Assembly: GCF_040183065.1 (NCBI RefSeq)
Contig: NC_091131.1
Location: 17,815,300 to 17,879,299 of the forward strand
Source: Periplaneta americana
Lineage: Eukaryota; Arthropoda; Insecta; Blattodea; Blattidae
Direction of reading: 5' to 3'
DNA length: 64,000 nucleotides
Below, one piece after another: positions 58,211 through 64,000 of the stretch (position 1 is the first letter of the stretch; each line of letters begins with the position of its first letter). The position numbers and the translations under genes were made by a program. The notes beneath the pieces are model-generated. The model ran no database searches, was not told the origin of the DNA, and saw only the letters and a program-made list of their open reading frames with translations.

Positions 58211-58299
58211 GTGGCTGTGACCTGGAGGTTGGCGCAGGCCACGAGCGTGGCGGCGGAGGCAAGCAGCAGCAGCAGGAGGGGTGCACCGCAGTTCTGCAT
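37199..58299 (-). CDS. Secreted trypsin-like serine protease (whole gene, 7 exons)
   Basis: Seen: exons 58299-58222, 50647-50515, 47758-47596, 46208-46000, 43889-43687, 39257-39203 and 37365-37199 join in phase to 335 codons plus TAA. Residues 1-~22 are a Leu-rich signal peptide. The pro-region (~24-80) has a CQPCKC cluster but no six-Cys clip domain. Activation should be at R80|I81 (IIGG). The triad is His121 (TASHC), Asp170 (NNDIALL) and Ser265 (GDSGGP). Asp259, six residues before the Ser, marks trypsin-like cleavage after Arg/Lys. The C-terminus continues past WIKK with a CFC motif and a polar tail. Known: S1A proteases of this layout are secreted zymogens of insect gut, haemolymph or cuticle. 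Physiological role unknown. Its single-domain layout resembles Drosophila CG4914/CG11836-type proteases from memory. Confidence 0.92.
37474..38590 (+). pseudogene. RTE-like LINE, 5'-truncated, with 10-bp target duplication
   Basis: Encodes [40 protein letters not shown] and KFKYLGAT, then is broken by a deletion near 37965 and a TAG at 38110. Ends with a long TAAG tail. TACTGGAGTT at 37464-37473 and 38591-38600 is the target duplication. Antisense within the last protease intron. Confidence 0.9.
38933..39153. repeat. Foldback element, 70-bp arms
   Basis: Arms include GGGAAAAGTGACACAAGTCA, GTTTCCACAAA, TTTTTTGATAATTTATTG and are inverted around an ~80-base loop. It ends 50 bp from protease exon 6, on its intron 6 side. 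Confidence 0.85.
39203..39257 (-). CDS. Protease exon 6: catalytic Ser
   Basis: A 55-bp exon between TTCGCAG and GTGAGT. It encodes [19 protein letters not shown], with the catalytic Ser in GDSGG. It is invisible to ORF-length cutoffs but its phases fit both neighbours. Confidence 0.93.
40050..40253 (+). CDS. Small basic ORF, repeat-associated, function unknown
   Basis: 67 codons from MADNHTCSV; rich in Lys/Arg ([35 protein letters not shown]). This resembles, from memory, the N-terminus of proteins found many times in cockroach and termite genomes, so more likely part of a transposon than a host gene. No downstream exon was found. Confidence 0.35.
   Translation: MADNHTCSVSHGLIKNVNRKRKRKINIMQWKDNVRKTLKDQGKEYTSKKGDIKPAVKRPELMSRMML
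40454..41058. mobile_element. 605-bp MITE, copy 1
   Basis: Ends CAGTCTTACTAATAAA and inverse CGGTCTTACTAATAAA. Same length as copy 2, to which it aligns with scattered substitutions. Flanked by TAA and TAT. Confidence 0.85.
41060..41120. repeat. (ATT)n microsatellite between the twin MITEs
   Basis: Pure ATT tract starting immediately after MITE copy 1. Confidence 0.95.
41242..41846. mobile_element. 605-bp MITE, copy 2
   Basis: Ends CGGTCTTACTAATAAA and its inverse, flanked by TAA on both sides if the element starts at C. A 3-bp TAA duplication would fit PIF/Harbinger; assignment is tentative. Confidence 0.85.
41895..43166 (+). mobile_element. Tc1/mariner DD41D element (rosa/visitor-like), 1272 bp
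   Basis: TIR CAGGGTGGGTGGGAAGTAAC at the left, inverse CAGAATGGGTGGGAAGTAAC at the right, with TA on both sides. It contains a long transposase ORF (42149-42985) plus an interrupted N-terminus. Confidence 0.92.
42010..42985 (+). pseudogene. DD41D transposase, near-complete but broken at the N-terminus
   Basis: Catalytic residues: first Asp in [11 protein letters not shown], second Asp in [11 protein letters not shown], third Asp in [12 protein letters not shown]. The last two are 42 residues apart, i.e. DD41D. The N-terminus starting MADCITV at ~42009 has a TAG after seven codons and a frameshift before [20 protein letters not shown]. The 278-codon remainder is intact. Confidence 0.9.
43687..43889 (-). 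CDS. Protease exon 5: specificity pocket
   Basis: It encodes [39 protein letters not shown]; the Asp of DSCQ is the S1-pocket residue. The donor is CAG|GTAAGG. The acceptor TATATAG is weak and abuts the end of a dispersed repeat starting at ~43892 on the + strand. Confidence 0.92.
43891..44135 (+). repeat. Dispersed repeat abutting a protease splice acceptor
   Basis: Begins TATACAGGATGAACCGTAAA, TAACGTCATTAATTTCAGG, the TATACAGG start common to Tc1/mariner-like ends. No matching right end was found before ~44135. On the - strand its end supplies the bases up to the AG of the exon 5 acceptor. Confidence 0.6.
44190..45480 (+). mobile_element. Crypton-like family, third copy with a nested LINE end
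   Basis: Left part GACCAATAAAACGATACGG... and right part from 45033 (TCTTGTTTGTATTATTTAGG) to TAGATAAATCAAAACCTC match 13660-14690. The recombinase region itself is missing and an R2-like fragment is inserted between. Confidence 0.75.
44409..45032 (+). pseudogene. R2-like LINE 3' fragment: restriction-like endonuclease domain
   Basis: The 159-codon ORF 44412-44891 reads [66 protein letters not shown] ... LVLDPTI resembles the PD-(D/E)xK core at the C-terminus of R2/NeSL/CRE-type LINEs. The RT is absent (5' truncation); 3' UTR to ~45032, no poly(A). Confidence 0.65.
45489..45560. repeat. (AAAT)n microsatellite
   Basis: Pure AAAT/AATA repeat. Confidence 0.95.
45599..45857 (-). mobile_element. 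tRNA-derived SINE (family 6) with 11-bp target duplication
   Basis: On the - strand: CCTGTGGAGTAACGATCAGC, B box GGGTTCGAATCCC, GGTTGAGGTTTTTTCCGGGG, ends GTCGTAAAATAAACCAATAA. Exact duplication TATTTCGTCTA at 45588-45598 and 45858-45868. Confidence 0.9.
46000..46208 (-). CDS. Protease exon 4: catalytic Asp
   Basis: The acceptor is TCTTACAG and the donor [30 protein letters not shown] is followed by [19 protein letters not shown] and RPVCLP. The Asp of NNDIALL is the triad acid. Confidence 0.93.
46402..47510 (+). pseudogene. RTE-like LINE, 5'-truncated, almost open frame, with target duplication
   Basis: A 318-codon ORF (to 47352) covers [20 protein letters not shown], the motif [12 protein letters not shown] (normally A/F-ADD), [15 protein letters not shown] and [21 protein letters not shown] single TGA at 47350 separates the last ~40 codons, which end NLRVP. 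ATTTTCGTGATA (46390) and ATTTTTGTGATA (47511) flank it. Antisense in protease intron 3. Confidence 0.9.
47596..47758 (-). CDS. Protease exon 3: activation site and catalytic His
   Basis: The acceptor is GTGTCGCAG and the donor AAAGG|GTACGT. It encodes [15 protein letters not shown], with the activation cleavage before IIGG, then YPWMAQLLY and [10 protein letters not shown] holding the catalytic His. Confidence 0.93.
48670..48733. repeat. (ATT)n microsatellite
   Basis: Pure ATT tract inside the nested insertion. Confidence 0.95.
48734..48915 (+). mobile_element. LINE-like 3' end with (GAATTT)n tail
   Basis: ACTGTACCCGAGCACGAGCA, TATGCTCATTTCGGG, then AATAAATTTGAATTTGAATT. Read as the 3' end of a non-LTR element; the rest is not identifiable. 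Confidence 0.5.
49044..49480 (+). pseudogene. mariner-like transposase, internally deleted
   Basis: N-terminus [50 protein letters not shown]; the central catalytic part is missing and the frame resumes near [12 protein letters not shown] (SPDLTPxDFFLWG in intact relatives), with a broken C-terminus to ~49480. Confidence 0.85.
49921..50110 (-). mobile_element. tRNA-derived SINE (family 6), old copy
   Basis: Recognisable by AGCGCCGAAAGTTACCCAGC and CATTTGCTCTTAATGGGTTG, diverged throughout. Confidence 0.7.
50515..50647 (-). CDS. Protease exon 2: pro-region
   Basis: The acceptor is TCTTTCAG and the donor TGCA|GTGAGT. It reads [20 protein letters not shown], then a Pro/Glu-rich stretch ending PSKCQPC. 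The first part could form an amphipathic helix. A Cys here may tether the pro-peptide to the catalytic domain after cleavage (inference). Confidence 0.82.
50995..51180 (+). pseudogene. mariner-like transposase N-terminal fragment
   Basis: Encodes [35 protein letters not shown] after an in-frame TAG (LLY*LNRGAK), the helix-turn-helix start of a mariner transposase; frameshifted afterwards. Confidence 0.75.
51506..52333. mobile_element. hAT-like non-autonomous element with exact 8-bp target duplication
   Basis: CAGGGGCGAA at the left, inverse CAGGGGCGAT at the right; AGTTATAT at 51498-51505 and 52334-52341. No transposase seen in 828 bp. Confidence 0.88.
52356..52426. repeat. (AT)n followed by (GTAT)n microsatellite
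   Basis: Compound tract: AT to ~52391, GTAT to ~52424; an AAT-rich stretch follows at 52447-52480. Confidence 0.95.
52480..54140. other. Intronic sequence, nothing recognised
   Basis: AT-rich sequence without family-level coding signal. Possibly old degraded repeats. Confidence 0.4.
54144..55120. mobile_element. TIR element with TA target, same family as 11408-12497
   Basis: CAGGGACATCATTTTATTTT at the left, inverse CAGGGATATCACTTTATTTT at the right, TA on both sides. The first ~90 bp also match the inverse right end of 11408-12497. Confidence 0.75.
55121..55985. other. Intronic sequence, nothing recognised
   Basis: No coding or repeat evidence; becomes TTTATTTA-rich from 55950. Confidence 0.4.
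55990..56183. repeat. Two 55-bp units between (AAT)n tracts
   Basis: AACAACAATAATGTCTAATG, CCTACCCATTTCACTTGCGT, GATTTGAGTTATAAT occurs at ~56029-56081 and ~56130-56183, each beside an AAT tract. A third copy is at 58100-58152, across the LINE. Confidence 0.85.
56184..58095 (-). pseudogene. LINE (Jockey/CR1-like) reverse transcriptase, multiply frameshifted
   Basis: Reading on the - strand: [42 protein letters not shown] (57705-58106); [51 protein letters not shown] (57120-57587); [20 protein letters not shown] (56518-56991). Order and motifs (FADD) match a nearly complete RT domain; endonuclease absent. Ends with an (AAAT)n tail at ~56190-56215. It lies in sense orientation in protease intron 1. 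Confidence 0.9.
58100..58209. repeat. Third 55-bp unit and (AAT)n tract beside protease exon 1
   Basis: Unit at 58100-58152 followed by AAT repeats to 58209, ~12 bp from the exon 1 donor. Confidence 0.9.
58222..58299 (-). CDS. Protease exon 1: signal peptide
   Basis: The ATG is at 58299-58297. The peptide opens [20 protein letters not shown], a typical secretion signal, and ends CANLQ. The donor CAG|GTCACA was chosen over a later GTTATT because only it gives phase 0, which the next exon needs. A (TTA)n tract starts within ~12 bp of this donor. Confidence 0.8.
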
Positions 58300-58343
58300 G
58301 GTCTGTCCGGACTTGTACTTCGTCCTGGAGCGCCGCCCCGCAC

Positions 58344-58350
58344 ATATATA
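58344..58350 (-). promoter_or_regulatory. Candidate TATA box of the protease gene
   Basis: TATATAT on the - strand lies 45 bp before the ATG, followed by a GC-rich stretch. This would start transcription near 58320 and leave a ~20-bp 5' UTR. Position and sequence fit; no other promoter element was identified. Confidence 0.5.
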
Positions 58351-58599
58351 CTAGTGACTGACTGCAGCCTTGCCGCCATGTGGGTCAAGGCCATGAGGGT
58401 CTGCAATGCCAGCGATGTGCGCTCTTCACGGAATCCACCCGAAAAACCCCATGGTCCCATCGTGACCCCGCGTTCATCTCCCCGAACCCAGCATCTCTCA
58501 AGAACGACATCCATGCAGACCCACTGAGTCACGGAGATCACTGAGCTGCTCACAAATGTCACTCTGAGTCGCTCTCCATTAGGGAGACCCACTGACCTT

Positions 58600-58825
58600 A
58601 TTGCCAGACATCCTCACTGATTGAAATGCTGCCTGTCCTTACTGTCAGTTTGTGAATCTGTCTTCTCAAACTACCTCTTATTCAAAAACTACCTGGCTTA
58701 TTCGCAGACTGTTAGATTCATTATAATTTTGCCTGGCGCACTGACAGATCGAGTAGTTTTTGAAAGATTCCTTGCATACTGACACATTACGTACCTTATA
58801 GACAGACTGTTTTGTTTCATTCATT
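58600..58825. repeat. Degenerate array of ACTGACAGA-like units (part 1)
   Basis: Recurring CTTACTGTCAG, TTCGCAGACTGT, GCACTGACAGATCG, CATACTGACACAT, TATAGACAGACTGT at roughly 35-45-bp spacing. It resumes at ~59885 after LINE/SINE insertions. Confidence 0.6.
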
Positions 58826-58829
58826 CATA

Positions 58830-59785
58830 GTTTTCTCCCAATGGGAGGTATCTCAATGCAAACTCAGCTTCCGCCAATTTTTCCTATTTTCCGTCTTCCT
58901 CTTAGTCTCCGCATAGGATCCATACATCTTAATATCGTGTATCATCTGATAACTTCAACTCGAACTTCTTTCCCGTTCACCATCCCTTCCAGTGCATCCT
59001 TCAGTAGGCAGTAGGCAGTTCTTCTCAGCCAGAAACACAGCCAATTTCTTTTCCTCTTCCTGATCAACTTCAGCATCTTTCTTTCTTCACCCACTCCTTC
59101 CAATACAGCTTCACTTCACACGCTCCATTCTTCTCCATATCCACATTTCAAATGCTTCTATTCGCTTCTCTTCACTTCGTCGTAATGTCCATGTTTATGC
59201 CTCATACAATGTCACACTCCACACAAAACACTTCATTAGTCTCTTTCTTAGTTATTTTTCCATAGATCCGCAGAAGATGCACCCTTTTCTTCTAAAAGCT
59301 TTCTTGGACATTGCTAACCTCCTTTTGACTTCCTGGTAGCAGTCATGTTACGGCTTATAGTACACCCCAAGTATTTGAAGCTGTCTACTTGTTCCATTGC
59401 CTCATTTATTTTACTTTTTTTAGTTTATTGGGTTATTTTACGATGCTGTATCAACATCTAGGTTATTTAGCGTCTGAATGAAATGAAGGTGATAATGCGG
59501 GTGAAATGAGTCCGGGGTCCAGCACCGAAAATTACCTAGCATTTGCTCGTATTGTGTTGAGGGGAAACCCCGGAAAAAACCTCAATCAGGTAACTTGCCC
59601 CGACCGGGATTCCAACCCGGGCCACCTGGTTTCGCGGCCAGACGCGCTGACCGTTACTCCACAGGTGTGGACTGCCTCATTTAGAATTCGGATGTTCACC
59701 TTCTTTATTTTTCTTCCGATAACCATTGTCTTCGTCTTGTTTTCACTTATCTTCATCCTATATTGCCCACAGCTTTCATTTAGCT
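58830..59785 (-). pseudogene. RTE-like LINE fragment, interrupted by a SINE
   Basis: On the - strand: ENKTKTMVIGRKIKKVNIRI, then after the SINE QVDSFKYLGC, VKRRLAMSKKAFRRKGCIFC, KRLMKCFVWSVTLYEA, TWTLRRSEEKRIEAFEMWIW. Several stops. A different subfamily from the TAAG-tailed copies. Confidence 0.8.
59409..59672 (-). mobile_element. tRNA-derived SINE (family 6) with 11-bp target duplication
   Basis: Near-identical to 45599-45857. Exact duplication TGCCTCATTTA at 59398-59408 and 59673-59683, splitting the LINE fragment. Confidence 0.92.
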
Positions 59786-59884
59786 CCAGTATTCACAGAT
59801 TATTTGGTTCACTGTCAATTTCTGGCTCCTTGGTAGACTGCCTGTGTGATGACTTCATAGCCTACTGTATTGAGAGTCTGGCAT

Positions 59885-60310
59885 ATTGATATATTGCCCG
59901 ACTTATTGGAGAAATAAATTATATGAATTCTATTGACAAACTGGTTCGCTCATAATCGCCTAATATTTGGAGGAATTTTTTTTTATTTCACGACAGTGTA
60001 CCTGGTTTACTGAAGGTTTATCCGTTCCACTGACAGATGACTATTTAATTTATTGACACATATTATCTGGTTTACTGAAAACATGTTCGTCAACACATAC
60101 TGTAGATTGTCTGGCTCATGAACAGATTCACAGATTTCTTTTATACCGTCTATTACTACATTATCTCATGTTTTGAAAGAGTATTCGTCCGAAGTGCCAC
60201 ACATGGCTCACTGATGATTTCATAGCTTATTGATACAGAACCTGACTCAGTCCTAGATTGTCTGATTTACTAAAAGGACACTCTGTTCCAATGAGAGATT
60301 GAGTTTGACA
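59885..60310. repeat. Degenerate array of ACTGACAGA-like units (part 2)
   Basis: Units such as TTGACAAACTGGTTCGCTCA, CCACTGACAGATGAC, TATTGACACATATTATCTGG continue the pattern of 58600-58825. Confidence 0.6.
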
Positions 60311-60805
60311 CACATTACCAAACTAATTATTTATGGTTTAATTACATCAGTGGTTATCATACTTTTTGAAAGCGATACCCACGTTTGGACGAGGTATTTG
60401 TTTGCGAACCCCACTACCGTACCGGTACTTAACTACATTCGAAAAATAAAATTCCTGGAAAATAAAAAATAACGATAATTTTACTCAAAAACCAGTGGGT
60501 ACCACCACATTTCTAATTTACCGGTAGCCGCAAGACGAGAGAGCGGAATATGCAAATTTATTTACCAATTCTCTTTGGCTTCAAGGCTAACCTGCCTTGC
60601 TGATATCCAGTAGTTCCCGACGAAGATGTTAACATAATAACAGCCAGGGATAAAATCAAACTTGATAAAAAGAAATTTGATTCATTCCAGTGCATTAAAA
60701 AATTCTTGAAAATTTAGCTATGCACTGTATGATACGACATATACTGAGTTTGTTTTTGTAGACGTGCAATTAAGTTTGCACAATTTTAAATAACAGCTTT
60801 TTTAG
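60311..60805. other. Upstream sequence, nothing recognised
   Basis: AT-rich; no features seen. Confidence 0.4.
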
Positions 60806-60807
60806 TA

Positions 60808-61703
60808 GGGGAGGATGTTGTACCTTTAAACACTTTTCACATTTTATTTTTTTTTTATTTTGGGAAATGAAATTTTTAAATGGAAAAATGCTTGAAATAA
60901 TTATTGAAGATTCCTTTACAACTTCCTGTATGTATTTTCCTGTTTTACAGATCTATTAAGGATGGAAAAAATAAAATGAAGGGATATATAATGTGTTCAA
61001 AGGTACAACAGGATCATGTACCTTGGAACATACCCTCTTGTAAGTTGGAACACATGGAATATAGGAGGGAATATAGCTGTAAAAACTGACAATCATATTT
61101 AAAATGTATCTGCCATCATAAACTAGAGCAGGCTTCTCTGATTGAGATTTTATTTCCTGGAGAAGTAATAGCTGCTTCAACAGCTTTCTTCAAGACATCC
61201 GAATCAATTGGGGACCTCTTTAATTCCAGACTTACTTCGTGACATGACCTTAAAATAAAAGAAAAACAAAAACCGATAGTATCGTGTAATTTGGAACATG
61301 TTCCATGGTACAACATGTTTTGTGTTCAAAGGTACAAGAGGGTGCACGTTTAAACAAATATGGCTCCGAAAACTAGAGATTCGAATAACTCATGGAAATT
61401 AAAATATGTTATTACTCACCAGATGATAGGGAACACACCGTACTTGAAAGATATTAACAAATGCAATCTGGTTTTGTGTTAGAAAACATACACCAATGAA
61501 CGAAATGTTTACTTTTGGTACTAAAAAACTTCTTTTGTCCACGGAACTCACACTTTGCAATAAATCAGACTGAAACTACGACCAGAGCTACTTAGCGGCT
61601 TTCCCTACAATCTACTTCAGTTTGAGTCCTCTAGGTAGCAGCAAAAATTAAAAAACAAAAAATGTTCAAAGGTACACTATGCTAAAGGTACAACAGTCTC
61701 CCC
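60808..61703. mobile_element. pogo-like TIR element with TA target
   Basis: GGGGAGGATGTTGTACCTTT at the left, inverse GGGGAGACTGTTGTACCTTT at the right, TA on both sides. GTACC/GGTAC motifs are scattered inside. On the - strand, 61116-61250 encodes SPIDSDVLKKAVEAAITSPG, NKISIREACSSL, resembling a psq-type helix-turn-helix start of pogo transposases; the rest is missing. Confidence 0.7.
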
Positions 61704-61802
61704 TACGTATTTTCTAGAAGAAACGCTAACAATTATTATCTCGGTCACAGATGGATAGGCCTACTGAATCCGCTTTTAGACAGTTGAGTTTACAGACGTG
61801 GA

Positions 61803-64000
61803 CAAATTATTAACAAAATGGACGATTTTTATGATAATTCTGTTTACAAAATTTGGCTTTTCAATTTAGACTACATTTGACAATTTTGGATATTTCCATC
61901 ATTACAGTAGACAGAAATATGCAAAAATGTCAACTGTAGTTTAAATTGAAGAGTCAAGTTTTGTAAAAATATATAATAAAAGTGTTCAATTTTGCTAATA
62001 ATTTGTAAATTAGCAAACATGTCAACTGCATTGAAGAGTCAAATTTTGTAAAAATATAAAACAAAAATCTTCAGTTTTGCTAATAATTTCGAAATATCCA
62101 AAATGTCAACTGTAGTACAAATTGAAGAATCGAATTTTGTAAAAATATAAAACAAAAACCTTCAGTTTTGCTAATAATTTGTAAATATGCAAAAATATCA
62201 ATTGTAGTCCAAATTGAGGAGTTAAATTTTGAAAAATTTACAATACAAATCTTTAATTTTGTTAATAATTTGGAAATACACAAAAATGTTAACTGTAGTC
62301 TAAATTGAAGAATCATATTTTGTAAAAATATATAATAAAAATCTTCAATTTTGCTAATAATTTGTAAATTAGCAAAATTGTCAACTGCATTGAAGAGTCA
62401 AATTTTGTAAAAATATAAAACAAAAATCTTCAGTTTTGCTAATAATTTCGAAATATCCAAAATGTCAACTGTAGTACAAATTGAAGAATCGAATTTTGTA
62501 AAAATATAAAACAAAAACCTTCAGTTTTGCTAATAATTTGTAAATATGCAAAAATATCAATTGTAGTCCAAATTGAGGAGTTAAATTTTGAAAAATTTAC
62601 AATACAAATCTTTAATTTTGTTAATAATTTGGAAATACACAAAAATGTTAACTGTAGTCTAAATTGAAGAATCATATTTTGTAAAAATATATAATAAAAA
62701 TCTTCAATTTTGCTAATAATTTGTAAATTAGCAAAATTGTCAACTGCATTGAAGAGTCAAATTTTGTAAAAATATAAAACAAAAATCTTCAGTTTTGCTA
62801 ATAATTTCGAAATATCCAAAATGTCAACTGTAGTACAAATTGAAGAATCGAATTTTGTAAAAATATAAAACAAAAACCTTCAGTTTTGCTAATAATTTGT
62901 AAATATGCAAAAATATCAATTGTAGTCCAAATTGAGGAGTTAAATTTTGAAAAATTTACAATACAAATCTTTAATTTTGTTAATAATTTGGAAATACACA
63001 AAAATGTTAACTGTAGTCTAAATTGAAGAATCATATTTTGTAAAAATATATAATAAAAATCTTCAATTTTGCTAATAATTTGTAAATTAGCAAAATTGTC
63101 AACTGCATTGAAGAGTCAAATTTTGTAAAAATATAAAACAAAAATCTTCAGTTTTGCTAATAATTTCGAAATATCCAAAATGTCAACTGTAGTACAAATT
63201 GAAGAATCGAATTTTGTAAAAATATAAAACAAAAACCTTCAGTTTTGCTAATAATTTGTAAATATGCAAAAATATCAATTGTAGTCCAAATTGAGGAGTT
63301 AAATTTTGAAAAATTTACAATACAAATCTTTAATTTTGTTAATAATTTGGAAATACACAAAAATGTTAACTGTAGTCTAAATTGAAGAATCATATTTTGT
63401 AAAAATATATAATAAAAATCTTCAATTTTGCTAATAATTTGTAAATTAGCAAAATTGTCAACTGCATTGAAGAGTCAAATTTTGTAAAAATATAAAACAA
63501 AAATCTTCAGTTTTGCTAATAATTTCGAAATATCCAAAATGTCAACTGTAGTACAAATTGAAGAATCGAATTTTGTAAAAATATAAAACAAAAACCTTCA
63601 GTTTTGCTAATAATTTGTAAATATGCAAAAATATCAATTGTAGTCCAAATTGAGGAGTTAAATTTTGAAAAATTTACAATACAAATCTTTAATTTTGTTA
63701 ATAATTTGGAAATACACAAAAATGTTAACTGTAGTCTAAATTGAAAAATCATATTTTGTAAAAATATATAATAAAAATCTTCAATTTTGCTAATAATTTG
63801 TAAATTAGCAAAATTGTCAACTGCATTGAAGAGTCAAATTTTGTAAAAATATAAAACAAAAATCTTCAGTTTTGCTAATAATTTCGAAATATCCAAAATG
63901 TCAACTGTAGTACAAATTGAAGAATCGAATTTTGTAAAAATATAAAACAAAAACCTTCAGTTTTGCTAATAATTTGTAAATATGCAAAAATATCAATTGT
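61803..64000. repeat. Satellite array: 359-bp higher-order repeat of ~90-bp monomers
   Basis: Monomers of the type ATGTCAACTGTAGT, AAATTGAAGAATC, TTTTGTAAAAATATA, TTTTGCTAATAATTTG. Four variants make a 359-bp unit; landmarks recur at 62080, 62439, 62798, 63157 and 63516. About 5.7 units are in view and the array continues past the window. The first monomer (61803-61905) is inverted. The 78-codon ORF repeated on the - strand is a by-product of the repeat. Confidence 0.95.

Noticed and set aside
59506-59889. 127-codon plus-strand ORF starting MSPGSSTE
   Set aside because: It is the antisense of a SINE and LINE; the same start occurs in the SINE at 45691.
62080-63752. Five identical 78-codon minus-strand ORFs
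   Set aside because: Each is the same part of the 359-bp satellite unit; no start context, no family features.
61803-64000. CRISPR-like array
   Set aside because: The whole 359-bp unit is repeated without variable spacers, and this is animal DNA.

Overview
The window is repeat-choked, AT-rich animal nuclear DNA with GT-AG (and one GC-AG) introns, many SINEs, LINEs and DNA transposons, and AAT/ATT microsatellites. The two host genes are insect-type. Several repeat signatures, notably an RTE-like element ending in a (TAAG)n tail and tRNA-derived SINEs with a conserved tail, suggest a cockroach or termite (Blattodea, perhaps Periplaneta-like). That placement is inference from memory of such repeats, not a search.

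Gene 1 (+ strand, 414-28254, 5' end outside the window) is an atypical soluble guanylyl cyclase subunit of the Drosophila Gyc-89Da/Db type. Nine in-phase exons give 501 codons plus stop: end of H-NOX, PAS-like HNOBA region, coiled coil, class III cyclase domain and short tail. Both metal-binding aspartates of the cyclase are replaced (by Glu and Gln), while guanine-recognition and transition-state residues are kept, so it probably works only beside a partner such as a Gyc-88E-type subunit. One intron (23066-28122) appears to use a GC donor.

Gene 2 (- strand, 58299-37199, complete) is a secreted trypsin-like serine protease of 335 codons in seven exons whose phases all match: signal peptide, short pro-region without a clip domain, and a catalytic domain with His, Asp, Ser and the S1-pocket Asp. 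A TATA box lies 45 bp upstream of its ATG. The genes are tail to tail, separated by about 9 kb of transposons.

Nearly everything else is mobile or repetitive DNA, often nested. Introns of gene 1 (1-28 kb) hold hAT elements with exact 8-bp target duplications, LINE 3' ends, tRNA-SINEs, a ~2.5-kb head-to-head pair of elements carrying a Crypton-like tyrosine-recombinase C-terminus, pogo-like and other TIR elements, and a hAT-like element containing an LTR. The intergenic part (28.4-37.2 kb) holds a CATC array, a hAT-like element, hairpins, a ~300-bp palindrome of tRNA-like SINE heads, and a tandem duplication reaching the last codons of the protease. Introns of gene 2 hold a DD41D Tc1/mariner element, twin 605-bp MITEs, RTE-like copies with target duplications, an R2-like endonuclease fragment and a Jockey/CR1-like LINE. 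The right edge (61.8-64 kb) is a 359-bp higher-order satellite with one inverted monomer at its border.
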